Shown here: positions 53,406-62,228 of the stretch, one piece after another
Numbering within the stretch: the stretch's first letter is position 1
Layout: every line of letters starts with the position of its first letter
Source: Chitinophaga niabensis
Lineage (GTDB): Bacteria > Bacteroidota > Bacteroidia > Chitinophagales > Chitinophagaceae
Assembly (NCBI RefSeq): GCF_039545795.1
Contig: NZ_CP154260.1
Location: 6,577,001 to 6,641,000 of the forward strand
Reading direction: 5' to 3'
Length of the DNA: 64,000 nt
Notes under the pieces: generated by a model
Databases searched by the model: none
What the model saw: the letters and a program-made list of their open reading frames with translations, nothing else
Told to the model about the DNA's origin: nothing
Position numbers and translations under genes: made by a program

Positions 53406-53958
53406 AACGGCTGAGGGTTTCTCTCGATACACCCAGGTAGGCCGCAATTAGCTGTTTAGGCACTTTATTAAGGATGCCGGGGTATAACAGGAGCAATTGT
53501 TCATAACGTTCTTTGGCATTGCTGTTCAGCAGGGAAAGGATCCTTTGCTGCAAAGCAAGATATCCTTTATTGGCTTTTGTGAGAAAGAAATAGGCTACCT
53601 TATGCATTTCCAGGCATAACTTCTCACGGTCCTGCAGGGAGAGGCAATACAGCTCGCTGTCTTCCATGCAGTCCACATGAATGGTGGCTGGTGTTTCATT
53701 GGAATATGCGTGAAAGTCCGTGATCCACCAGTTCTCAAATCCGAATTGCAGGATATGTTCTTTACCATTATCGTCCGTATGATAAGATTTCAGGGAACCT
53801 TTTGCTACGAGGAAGCTATAGGGGACAGGAGAACCTTCCTGTACCACAAACTGGTGTTTTTTAAATTTCTTATAAGTGAAATGAGAGGCAATGTAGGCCG
53901 CCTCTTTTTCATCCAGGGGAATGATCTGTTTAAAATGTTCTATCAGGAAGTCAGACAT
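53401..53958 (-). CDS. Crp/Fnr family transcriptional regulator
   Basis: Regulator of 185 aa with a cyclic-nucleotide-binding-like beta roll (residues ~25-115; FVVQEGSPVPYSFLVAKGSLKSYH) and a C-terminal winged helix-turn-helix with PKQLIAAYLGVSRETLSRL. The protein ends at this helix, a few residues earlier than usual, so the last turns of the wing are missing. It lacks the cysteines of FNR. Effector unknown. It heads a possible unit with the DJ-1 gene. Confidence 0.88.
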   Translation of the reverse strand: MSDFLIEHFKQIIPLDEKEAAYIASHFTYKKFKKHQFVVQEGSPVPYSFLVAKGSLKSYHTDDNGKEHILQFGFENWWITDFHAYSNETPATIHVDCMEDSELYCLSLQDREKLCLEMHKVAYFFLTKANKGYLALQQRILSLLNSNAKERYEQLLLLYPGILNKVPKQLIAAYLGVSRETLSRL

Positions 53959-54039
53959 AAATGGTTTTATATTACAAATTTAAACCCAGTGTAAAATTCC
54001 GTTATTTTCTTTAACTTTCTATTACTAAAACAATACATT

Positions 54040-54363
54040 ATGGCCACATTTGTTATCACCCCAACCTCCAACGGACAATTTCGATTTACATTAAAAGCCG
54101 GTAATGGCGAAACCATTCTTAACAGTGAAACGTACACCGCAAAAGCCAATTGCCTGGCAGGCATCGAATCTGTACGGAATAATTCCCAGACAGATGAAAG
54201 GTATGAGAAGAAAACGGCTGCGGACGGAAGTCCTTACTTCGTATTGAAAGCAGCAAACAGCCAGGTGATAGGTACCAGCGAAACGTACAGCAGCACTTCC
54301 AACAGAGATGCAGGTATTGCATCTGTAAAAAAGAATGCGCCGGATGCGGATGTAGTTGAATAG
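54040..54363 (+). CDS. YegP family protein (two DUF1508 repeats)
   Basis: Protein of 107 aa built from two DUF1508 units (about residues 5-50 and 57-103), each with the pattern FRFTLKAGNGETILNSETYTAK / YFVLKAANSQVIGTSETYSS followed by GI-SVK/R. No signal peptide. The function of this family is unknown, though members are often stress-linked. It has its own strong terminator. Confidence 0.92.
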   Translation: MATFVITPTSNGQFRFTLKAGNGETILNSETYTAKANCLAGIESVRNNSQTDERYEKKTAADGSPYFVLKAANSQVIGTSETYSSTSNRDAGIASVKKNAPDADVVE

Positions 54364-54385
54364 TCTGCTTAACCTCAGCGAAATT

Positions 54386-54418
54386 AAAAGCCCGTAAGTT
54401 TTACTTACGGGCTTTTTT
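54386..54418 (+). terminator. terminator after yegP-like gene
   Basis: A perfect 13-bp stem (AAAAGCCCGTAAG and CTTACGGGCTTTT) with a 5-nt loop is followed by more T residues. Confidence 0.9.
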
Positions 54419-54436
54419 AGTGCTATGATCCTATAT

Positions 54437-54545
54437 CCCTATATCTCTGAAGGCGCATTCCTATAGCACTCTTATAGCATTCCTATATCGTTTCGATATA
54501 CCTATGTGCCTACAATGCTATAGGAATGCTATAGGAGCGATATAG
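54437..54545. repeat. large imperfect inverted repeat built of CCTATA/TATAGG units
   Basis: The left arm 54457-54481 pairs with the right arm 54514-54537, each with two TATAGCATT-like units. The loop holds a perfect inner hairpin TATATCG/CGATATA (54484-54500). Outer CTATATC (from 54439) and GATATAG (54539-54545) extend the pairing. No coding potential is seen; it fits an intergenic palindromic element. It lies directly after the yegP terminator. Confidence 0.7.
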
Positions 54546-54634
54546 CTGAGTGCTTCAATAACCGAACAATTGAACCGCCATTGTTGTTATAATAGCTTGA
54601 AAAACAATGTTATAACACCAAAACAATTCTTTTT

Positions 54635-55177
54635 ATGGCAAAAGCGGACAATAATGTGCTGCTCAACAAACTATCCGGCAGTATCGGTAAACAGGTAACC
54701 ATCAAACAAAGGGGCGGGAAAACGATTGTATCCAAAGCCCAGCAACCCAGGGAAAAAGCCGCAACGGGGAAACAGCTGGAGGCGCAGGACAAATTCACGG
54801 AGGCAACGGCCTATGCAAAAGGAGTATTGGCAGATCCGGATATGGCTGCTGTTTACCGTTCCGTGGCCCAGCCGGGGCAGAATGCCTATAATATTGCGAT
54901 CAGGGATGCTTACAATCCCCCGGTGATAGAAAACATAGAAAAGGCCGGAAACGACATTATTGTCCGCGCTACAGATGATTTCAGGGTATACCGGGTGACT
55001 GTGGCGGTTTATGATGCGGAGGGCGTCATGCAGGAAGAAGGGAATGCCCTCATGGGCAGGAACGGGAAGGATTGGATGTATACTGCAGGCACTGAAGCAC
55101 ATCCAGGATACAGGGTGATGGCTGTGGCGGAAGACCTGCCGGGTAACCGCACAAACAGGGAAATAGTGTTAGCGTAG
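54635..55177 (+). CDS. hypothetical Bacteroidota protein
   Basis: Protein of 180 aa without signal peptide. The N-terminal third is basic with a GKQVTIKQRGGKTIVSKAQ segment (residues ~18-36), then a helical part (TEATAYAKGVLADPDMAAVYRS). The C-terminal half is a beta domain beginning VIENIEKAGNDIIVRATDDF and ending DLPGNRTNREIV. I recall similarly built uncharacterised proteins in Bacteroidota but know no function. An inverted GTTATAA/TTATAAC pair lies just upstream (about 54586-54617). Confidence 0.7.
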   Translation: MAKADNNVLLNKLSGSIGKQVTIKQRGGKTIVSKAQQPREKAATGKQLEAQDKFTEATAYAKGVLADPDMAAVYRSVAQPGQNAYNIAIRDAYNPPVIENIEKAGNDIIVRATDDFRVYRVTVAVYDAEGVMQEEGNALMGRNGKDWMYTAGTEAHPGYRVMAVAEDLPGNRTNREIVLA

Positions 55178-55212
55178 ATTTTTTTCTATCTTTCTGCCAG
55201 ATTAACGGAGGT

Positions 55213-55785
55213 ATGAAGGCTGCTTTTCCCGATTCTTTTTCAATGAGTGCATTACGGCGCGGAGATGAGGCTACGTTTAACTGCTTGTTTTCCGAATACT
55301 ACCCCGCCCTTTGTTTTTTCGCAGAAAAGCTATTGAAAGACCGCTTTGCCGCTGAAGAAGTTGTACAGGGCGTGATGCTGAAGGTATGGGAGAAACAGGC
55401 AGATTTTGATGCATTCCTCTCCCTGAAAGCATTTCTGTACATCAGCACCCGTAATGCCTGTCTCAATTACCTTGAAAAAATTCAGCGCCAGCGCAAACAC
55501 GAACATGCGCTGGAACTTGCTGCGCCCATATCAGAAGAAGTGACCCTCAGCACGATCTTCAAAGCAGAAGCCATGCGCGAAATATATGGCGCTATTGAAC
55601 AGCTCCCCGAAAAATACCGCCTGATCATGGAACTGGCCTATAAAGAGGAATTGAAAAATGCCGAGATCGCCGAGCGGCTGAGCATCCCCATCGGTACCGT
55701 CAACAAACAAAAGATGCGTGCCCTGAAATCCTTGCGGAAGCTGCTTTCCCCTAAATCTTTCAATTTCCTGTTAAGTTTTTTTTAA
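55213..55785 (+). CDS. ECF RNA polymerase sigma-70 factor (FecI-like)
   Basis: Alternative sigma factor of 190 aa. Region 2 covers residues ~14-90 (FNCLFSEYYPALCFFAEKLL, VVQGVMLKVWEKQADFD) and region 4 covers ~120-180 (LPEKYRLIMELAYKEELKNAEIAERLSIPIGTVNKQ). It belongs to the Bacteroidota family-1 ECF type that works with a FecR anti-sigma factor and a SusC transporter carrying an STN domain, exactly the order seen here. The FecR gene starts 56 bp downstream. Confidence 0.94.
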   Translation: MKAAFPDSFSMSALRRGDEATFNCLFSEYYPALCFFAEKLLKDRFAAEEVVQGVMLKVWEKQADFDAFLSLKAFLYISTRNACLNYLEKIQRQRKHEHALELAAPISEEVTLSTIFKAEAMREIYGAIEQLPEKYRLIMELAYKEELKNAEIAERLSIPIGTVNKQKMRALKSLRKLLSPKSFNFLLSFF

Positions 55786-55841
55786 AATAATTGGTCCCGG
55801 TTGTCCCATTTTGTATTTGGGTGCTGTTTTTATTTAAGTAC

Positions 55842-57035
55842 ATGGAAGATCAGCAATTACATACTACTTTCAGGATGACGGGTTTACTGGCCGGTTATCT
55901 CCGCAATACGCTCAGCGATGCAGAGCGGCTTGAACTGGAGCAGTGGCTTGCTGCCCATGAAAGTAACCGTGCGATCCTGGAAGAACTGATCAATGAAGAA
56001 AAGGCTGCGGAAGAATGGCGTAAGCTGGCTTATTACCGGGAAAGAACGGAAAAAGCCCGCAAAGAGTTAGCCGCTGAAGTAGCAAAACGTAAAGCTTTCC
56101 GTATAAGGCGCCTGTTTTTTTACAGGGCCGCAGGTGTATTGCTCTTAGTACTGGCAGCCGCAGCTGCGATCTGGCAAACGCAGTTCCGCAAACCGGATCA
56201 TATCACCACAGCAGAATATGCTGAAAATGTTTTGCCCGGCAGCCAGAAAGCACAGCTGGTATTATCCAATGGTAATAGCATGGAGCTCAATACCGGCAGC
56301 GATACTTCCTTTATGCAGGGCGCATCTGTAAAGGTGCAGCAGCAACAGGGATTGCTGGCGTATGAAGATATTAATAACAACTACGAAGAGATACAATTTC
56401 ATCAGCTGATCACACCCAAAGGAGGAGAGTATCATTTGCTGCTGGAAGATGGTACGCACGTTTGGATGAATGCCGCATCGTCCATCCGCTTCCCTACCCG
56501 TTTTACAGGAACGGAAAGAAGGGTGCAGCTCAGCGGCGAAGCCTATTTTGAAGTGGCTAAAGACGCAAAGAAACCTTTTATTGTAGATATCAACCAACAT
56601 ACTTCCATCCAGGTATTGGGAACCCGTTTCAATGTAAATGCATACACAGACGAAGAGAAGATCCACACTACATTGTTGGAAGGTGCTGTAGCGGTAAATT
56701 CCGGCAGCTTTGGCAGAGCAATTGCTCCAGGGCAACGGGCTGTTACTGATCATGATGGAAATAAGGCCATTATTGTTGAACCCGCAGATACGATACGCGC
56801 CGTAGCCTGGAAGAACGGTGTATTTGATTTCAATGACACCAAGCTGTCTGAAGTCATGCGCCAGGTATCCAGGTGGTACAACATCGATATTGTTTATGAA
56901 AAAAGTATTCCGGATATAAAGGTTTGGGGCAGGATGGAAAGGAACCAGAATCTGCAACAGCTGATAACGATCCTCAACGGTATGGACGTGAGAGTAAAAC
57001 TGGAGAGTATCAACAAGCTGATCGTGTTACAATAG
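55842..57035 (+). CDS. FecR family anti-sigma factor
   Basis: Membrane regulator of 397 aa that relays the transporter signal to the sigma factor. It has an N-terminal cytoplasmic anti-sigma region (residues 1-85), one membrane helix (~90-108; VLLLVLAAAAAIW), a periplasmic FecR domain (~185-280; TPKGGEYHLLLEDGTHVWMNAASSIRFP) and the DUF4974 C-terminal domain (FNDTKLSEVMRQVSRWYNIDIVYE). Start at MEDQQLH; upstream in-frame codons look noncoding. Confidence 0.93.
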   Translation: MEDQQLHTTFRMTGLLAGYLRNTLSDAERLELEQWLAAHESNRAILEELINEEKAAEEWRKLAYYRERTEKARKELAAEVAKRKAFRIRRLFFYRAAGVLLLVLAAAAAIWQTQFRKPDHITTAEYAENVLPGSQKAQLVLSNGNSMELNTGSDTSFMQGASVKVQQQQGLLAYEDINNNYEEIQFHQLITPKGGEYHLLLEDGTHVWMNAASSIRFPTRFTGTERRVQLSGEAYFEVAKDAKKPFIVDINQHTSIQVLGTRFNVNAYTDEEKIHTTLLEGAVAVNSGSFGRAIAPGQRAVTDHDGNKAIIVEPADTIRAVAWKNGVFDFNDTKLSEVMRQVSRWYNIDIVYEKSIPDIKVWGRMERNQNLQQLITILNGMDVRVKLESINKLIVLQ

Positions 57036-57149
57036 CAACAATCTAAAAAAGTAAAAAGTATGCGGACGCATGTATCATGGGCCATTCCTGGCTCGTGAGC
57101 GGAAGTGCGCCTTATTTATTCATTTACCAACCAAGATCAACTACTGACT

Positions 57150-60100
57150 ATGCGACTAATTGCCTTAATGCTATTTGCATGCGCAACGCTCCTTTGCGGC
57201 AAGGCGGCTGGACAAACGATCACCTATGCCGGTACAAAAGTACCCCTGCAGGACGTCCTGACCGAAGTGCAAAAACAGACGAAGTACCTCGTTATGAGCA
57301 ACAGCCAACTCATTAAAGAAGCACCGCCTGTTACCATCAGCGCAAAGAGCATGCCTTTGGAATCTTTTCTCAATGAACTGTTCAAAGGCCCTCATCTTGA
57401 TTATGCCATTGAGAACCGTACCATTATTATCCGGCGAAAGAGAGCTGTTACCATGGCTATCCCGCGTGCGCCGGCAGATACCACCCGCGAGGGAACGAAA
57501 GTAATTGTGGGGGTAGTAACGGATAGTTCCGGGCAACCATTGCCGGGTGTAAGTATCCGCATCCTGGGACGTTCCGGGGGGACTACCACCAACCAGGCCG
57601 GGCAGTTCAGTATCAAAGCAGATAATGATGCGGTATTGAGTGCATCCTATATTGGTTACAGGGCTGTAACGATGAGAGTGCCGGCAATTGCAAGCACAGG
57701 TGCCATCAAAATGAGCGCCGCCTCCAACGACCTCAGTACGATATCCGTGGTGAGTAACGGTTTTCAGAACAGAAGGCAGATCGCTTCCGTAGGTTCCATC
57801 AGTACGGTTACGGCTAAAGACCTGGAGAATTCAGGTATCACCACTTTTGATAAAGCCCTGGCTGGTAAAATGCCGGGTGTATATGTACGCAGTGTTTCAG
57901 GCCGCCCCGGTGAAACAGGGCAGATCATTATCCGTGGTGTGAACACCTTAACGGGAAATGTGAATCCGCTGTATATACTGGATGGTATGCCTTTGCAGGG
58001 AGATGAAGTATCCGGCGGCATGAACAGCCTGATCACAAACGGTATCGGTAATATACCTCCTGAAAATATAGAAAGCATCACTATCCTCAAAGACGCCACG
58101 GCTGCCTCGATCTATGGATCGAGGGCGGCCAACGGTGTTATTGTGATCACTACCAAGAATGGTAAAATGGGCAGTGATTACATTAATTACACCGGCAAAC
58201 TGGGCGTAACCATGCGCCCCGAGAATGGATTCAATTTTATGAACTCCAAAGAAAAGGTGGCGTTTGAAAGAGGACTGCGGGATGATTATTATCCACCTTA
58301 CGAATCCGGAGGCCGTGTGATACAACTGCTGAGCCTTGCAGATAAAGGCGCTATCACTTATGATGAAGCAGAAAGGCAGATCGCTTTACTGGAGCAGACC
58401 AATACAGACTGGATCAAACAACTCTACAGAGTGGCCAACAGCCAGTCGCACAACATCAGCTTCAGCGGCGGGAATACCAAAACAACTTATTACGCAGGTT
58501 TTAACTTCCAGGACTCAAAAGGCAGCCTGATTGAAAATAAATTCCAGACAGGTGGCTTCAATATGAAGCTCTCCCGTTTTGTAACGAATAAATTACTCTT
58601 CAGGGTAAATCTTTACACCACACTTAAAAAGAATGTGGAAGGACAGGCAGGCGTGGATCCTTTCAAATATGCGGTATTTGCCAATCCTTATGAGAAACCT
58701 TATAATGCGGATGGCACCTACGCTTCAGATCTTACCTATCGTGCCATTCCTTATGATGTGGGAAGTAATTCCGCGCTGTATTATAATACCTTCAATATTA
58801 TCCGTGAGTTGCGTGAAAACAGGTTGACGAACACTTATGGAAATATCAGGGCACAATTTACCGTAGAGTATGATTTCCTCAAACACTTTAAATACACCGG
58901 AAATGTAGCAGGCTCTTATACTTCCGTGCAGGATAAAGATGAGTCCTTTGGCGGCACTTATCGTTCATGGGCCAATAACTGGCTTAACCAAACCTCCACT
59001 GCCGGTGGTGTATTGCCTGAACATAACAGGGGATACCTCCAGGAAGGCTCCGGAAGAACATTGGATTATACCATTCGTAATACCATAGAGTATACGAATA
59101 CATTTGCCGCGAAACATTTTGTGCAGGCTTTCTTCGCCAATGAATTCGGCGCTGTGCAGAATGATAAGTTCTCCCATTTCAATCCCATTTATTTACAACA
59201 ATATGGCATTGCCGGCTATCCCAGCTGGGACCTGATACCGGATAACCGTTTCATCAACCTGCAACTGGCCAGGTTAGGCAGCACCTATACCCGCGAAAAC
59301 AGGAGTGCTTCCTTCATTGGTTCCATGGCTTATGTATATGATAACCGTTATGTACTGAATGCCAATGTGCGGTATGATGGTGTGGATATCATTGGATCGG
59401 AAAACCAGTTCTCTCCTTTATGGTCTGCCGGTGTGAAATGGAATGCGCATAGCGAAAGTTTCCTGAAAGATTATGCTTCCACTATCAGCAGGCTGGTACT
59501 GTCAGTAGGATATGGCTACAGGGGAAGTATCAACAGGAGTGTATATCCTTTCCATACTTACACCCTGGGAACAGCAGTATATGCCAACATTCCCTTAGCT
59601 ACTGAATTCCAATATGGTAACCCGGTGATCAAATGGGAAAAGAAAAGAGAAACCAACCTTGGATTGGAACTGTCCCTGTTCAATGGAAGGATCAATACAG
59701 ACTGGCGTTATTTTACGGAAGAAGTAATGGACCTGCTGGACAATACCAGAACACCTCCTTCTGTGGGAAGGCCATCTGCCATGGTGAACGTGGGTAATCT
59801 TACGAACAAAGGGCTGGAATTGAACCTTCGTGTAGAAGCCATTAAAACAAAAGATTTCCTCTGGGAAGTAGGTGGTAATATCACAACGGTGAAAAATAAC
59901 CTGAGCAACGTATTTGAGAAAGAAGTGCCCACATTAGGAAATAACTATACCGCCAATATACAGGGGTATCCTGTGAACAGCTGGTTCGGCTACAAGTTCT
60001 CACATGTAGACCCCGTAACAGGAGGGCTCATTGTGCTGGCACAAAAAAGGAATTCAAAACTGGTAGGAGGAAAAGTTGAAACTACTTATGCTGATGCGGA

Positions 60101-60662
60101 AATAGACCTGAGCAGGATCAGTGCGGCTGACCTTACTGCATTATACAGGCCCTACTACCTGGGACATAGCGATCCGGAATTATATGGAGGTTTCAATACA
60201 AGAGTGACTTACAAAACAATAGAGCTTACTGCCAACTTCGTGTATGCAGATGGCAATGAGATCGTCAGTTTCCGCGACAGAAGGGAAGGCCCGAGTGGTG
60301 CTACAAGTGATATCATAGCCAGCCGTACTAACAGGTTAAAGGATAATCTTTATCGCTGGAGGCAGGCCGGAGATATTACAGATATTCCCATTTACAGAAC
60401 AGCGCTTTCCAACTATACCCAGTATCTTATTTCCACGGATGTTGAAAGCGGCGCTTATCTGAAATGCACAGAGCTTTCCCTGTCCTGGAGAGCGCCCCGC
60501 CAACTGCTGGCCAGAACAGCCATGAAAACATTAAAGGCCACGCTAGTGGCAAACAATGTGCTGGCTTTGAGTCCTTATAGTGGAACGGATGCGGAAACAA
60601 AAACGCCGTTCGGATATCCTAATACCAGGATGTATACACTGTCATTAACCGTTGGATTTTAA
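57150..60662 (+). CDS. SusC/RagA TonB-linked outer-membrane transporter with STN domain
   Basis: Outer-membrane active transporter of 1170 aa. A signal peptide (to about residue 21, CGKAAGQ) is followed by an STN domain (~45-95; FLNELFKGPHLDYAIENRTIII) that contacts FecR. Then come a CarboxypepD_reg-like domain (~115-195), the TonB-dependent plug with the SusC signature (DATAASIYGSRAANGVIVITTK, ~320-341) and a long beta-barrel to the C-terminal aromatic (TLSLTVGF). It is the transporter of this locus; substrate unknown. SusD follows after 11 bp. Confidence 0.95.
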   Translation: MRLIALMLFACATLLCGKAAGQTITYAGTKVPLQDVLTEVQKQTKYLVMSNSQLIKEAPPVTISAKSMPLESFLNELFKGPHLDYAIENRTIIIRRKRAVTMAIPRAPADTTREGTKVIVGVVTDSSGQPLPGVSIRILGRSGGTTTNQAGQFSIKADNDAVLSASYIGYRAVTMRVPAIASTGAIKMSAASNDLSTISVVSNGFQNRRQIASVGSISTVTAKDLENSGITTFDKALAGKMPGVYVRSVSGRPGETGQIIIRGVNTLTGNVNPLYILDGMPLQGDEVSGGMNSLITNGIGNIPPENIESITILKDATAASIYGSRAANGVIVITTKNGKMGSDYINYTGKLGVTMRPENGFNFMNSKEKVAFERGLRDDYYPPYESGGRVIQLLSLADKGAITYDEAERQIALLEQTNTDWIKQLYRVANSQSHNISFSGGNTKTTYYAGFNFQDSKGSLIENKFQTGGFNMKLSRFVTNKLLFRVNLYTTLKKNVEGQAGVDPFKYAVFANPYEKPYNADGTYASDLTYRAIPYDVGSNSALYYNTFNIIRELRENRLTNTYGNIRAQFTVEYDFLKHFKYTGNVAGSYTSVQDKDESFGGTYRSWANNWLNQTSTAGGVLPEHNRGYLQEGSGRTLDYTIRNTIEYTNTFAAKHFVQAFFANEFGAVQNDKFSHFNPIYLQQYGIAGYPSWDLIPDNRFINLQLARLGSTYTRENRSASFIGSMAYVYDNRYVLNANVRYDGVDIIGSENQFSPLWSAGVKWNAHSESFLKDYASTISRLVLSVGYGYRGSINRSVYPFHTYTLGTAVYANIPLATEFQYGNPVIKWEKKRETNLGLELSLFNGRINTDWRYFTEEVMDLLDNTRTPPSVGRPSAMVNVGNLTNKGLELNLRVEAIKTKDFLWEVGGNITTVKNNLSNVFEKEVPTLGNNYTANIQGYPVNSWFGYKFSHVDPVTGGLIVLAQKRNSKLVGGKVETTYADAEIDLSRISAADLTALYRPYYLGHSDPELYGGFNTRVTYKTIELTANFVYADGNEIVSFRDRREGPSGATSDIIASRTNRLKDNLYRWRQAGDITDIPIYRTALSNYTQYLISTDVESGAYLKCTELSLSWRAPRQLLARTAMKTLKATLVANNVLALSPYSGTDAETKTPFGYPNTRMYTLSLTVGF

Positions 60663-60673
60663 ACTTTTTTGTT

Positions 60674-62221
60674 ATGAGGCATAACATCATTATATTCTTT
60701 TTAATAGCAGCACTCACTACTTCGTGGAGCTGCAAGCAATTCCTGGACCTTCCCGCAAAAAATCAGCGTACCGTTACCACGGTAGATGATGTGAAAACAT
60801 TGCTGGCATCTTACCTAAGGGGAGTGGCAGAGCTGCGTGTAAAACCTTTGTATGGTAATGTGATGTGCCTGGCTCCAGCCAGTGGCACACTGATGTTTGA
60901 AGCATATTCAGATAATATCGATTTTGAGCTGGCTGTACCGCAAACCTATCTGAAACCTAATAATAATCACCTTAAAGTAGAACAGGGGTATGCGGACCTT
61001 TTGCTGTGGAATGATTTTAATACACCCGGCTTAATCTGGAACCAGCATTATTCAATCGTTGGTTTTCTGAATAGCCTCATTGATCAGATGGAAGAGATTG
61101 AAGCCACCCCGCAGCAACAGGATCAGCTGTTGGGGGAAATGTACGTACACCGTGCTTACTACCTGTTTAAGCTGCTGGAATATTTTGCGCCCTATAATAA
61201 AGGAGAGCTGGGTATCCCGGTATATCTGCATACAGGAGAGGGGGTATTGGGAATTGAAATGCCCAGGAGAACACAGGCAGAAGTTTATAAGATCATTCTC
61301 GATGATCTGAAGATGGCGGAGACCATGATCAAAAGAACGGCACCGGTTGCAGGTTTCAGTGTTTTTTATAATAACCGTTACATTCATCACCTGATGGCGC
61401 AGGTATATTGGTTCAAAGCAGAATCTCCTGCAAAGGAAACATCGGATTATGAGCAGGTAAAAACACATGCAGCCATTGCGGCAGAAAACACGGAAGCCTT
61501 TATCCCTACTACTGTTACAGGTATGATCAATGCCTATGGCGCCAAAGATCCTAACTATCCTGCCTTATGCCAGGAGAATAATTTGCAGGGAGCTTTTGGT
61601 GTAATATATGGCTCTAATTTCCAGTATCTCCTTCCCGGTACCTATGGTCCGGAGAATATTCCGCTGAGCGCAGAGTTTGCCGCACTTTTCAAACCCGGCG
61701 ATGTGCGTATCGGTGCTATCTTCAATGCTGATCCTGCACGCGCAGGTGGTAAGGTAGGTACAGCCGGTAAAACATTGAACTGGGGATGGCCTTCCGATGG
61801 AACAGCTACCGGTTCACTCAAACGTGGTAATGCCTGCTTCTTTAAACCGGAAGAAGCATTCCTGATGCTGGCGGAAGCGCAATTCAGGCTGAATAGCACT
61901 GGCGAAGCCATCACCACGCTCAACAAATTCAAAGCCTTCAGAAATGCAGGAACTGCAGACGGCCTGGCCGGCGATGCTTTGTTGCAGGAGATCATAGATG
62001 AACGCAGGAAAGAATTCTTTGGTGATAACGATAAACGCTGGCTGGACCTGAAACGTTTCGGTAAGAAAACCATTACCCGCAAACTCTTCTTCCTCAACAA
62101 GAGTTATGAGTTTACGGTAGCGCCTAACGATTACCGTTATGCCTTACCTATTCCTTTAACGGAAGTGCAGGAGAACAAGGACCTTATACCAAATGAAGGT
62201 TGGATAGCCATTGAGTACTAA
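60674..62221 (+). CDS. SusD/RagB family nutrient-binding lipoprotein
   Basis: Surface lipoprotein of 515 aa that caps the SusC channel. Signal peptide ends in a lipobox-like WSCKQ (Cys about residue 20). SusD features: an N-terminal TPR-like helical part (LLGEMYVHRAYYLFKLLEYFAPYNKGELGIPVY, ~150-185) and the C-terminal RagB/SusD domain (EEAFLMLAEAQFRL, IIDERRKEFFGDNDKRWLDLKRFGK). No enzymes for a polysaccharide are adjacent in the window, so the nutrient may be a peptide; that is inference. Confidence 0.95.
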   Translation: MRHNIIIFFLIAALTTSWSCKQFLDLPAKNQRTVTTVDDVKTLLASYLRGVAELRVKPLYGNVMCLAPASGTLMFEAYSDNIDFELAVPQTYLKPNNNHLKVEQGYADLLLWNDFNTPGLIWNQHYSIVGFLNSLIDQMEEIEATPQQQDQLLGEMYVHRAYYLFKLLEYFAPYNKGELGIPVYLHTGEGVLGIEMPRRTQAEVYKIILDDLKMAETMIKRTAPVAGFSVFYNNRYIHHLMAQVYWFKAESPAKETSDYEQVKTHAAIAAENTEAFIPTTVTGMINAYGAKDPNYPALCQENNLQGAFGVIYGSNFQYLLPGTYGPENIPLSAEFAALFKPGDVRIGAIFNADPARAGGKVGTAGKTLNWGWPSDGTATGSLKRGNACFFKPEEAFLMLAEAQFRLNSTGEAITTLNKFKAFRNAGTADGLAGDALLQEIIDERRKEFFGDNDKRWLDLKRFGKKTITRKLFFLNKSYEFTVAPNDYRYALPIPLTEVQENKDLIPNEGWIAIEY

Positions 62222-62228
62222 TCATTAA

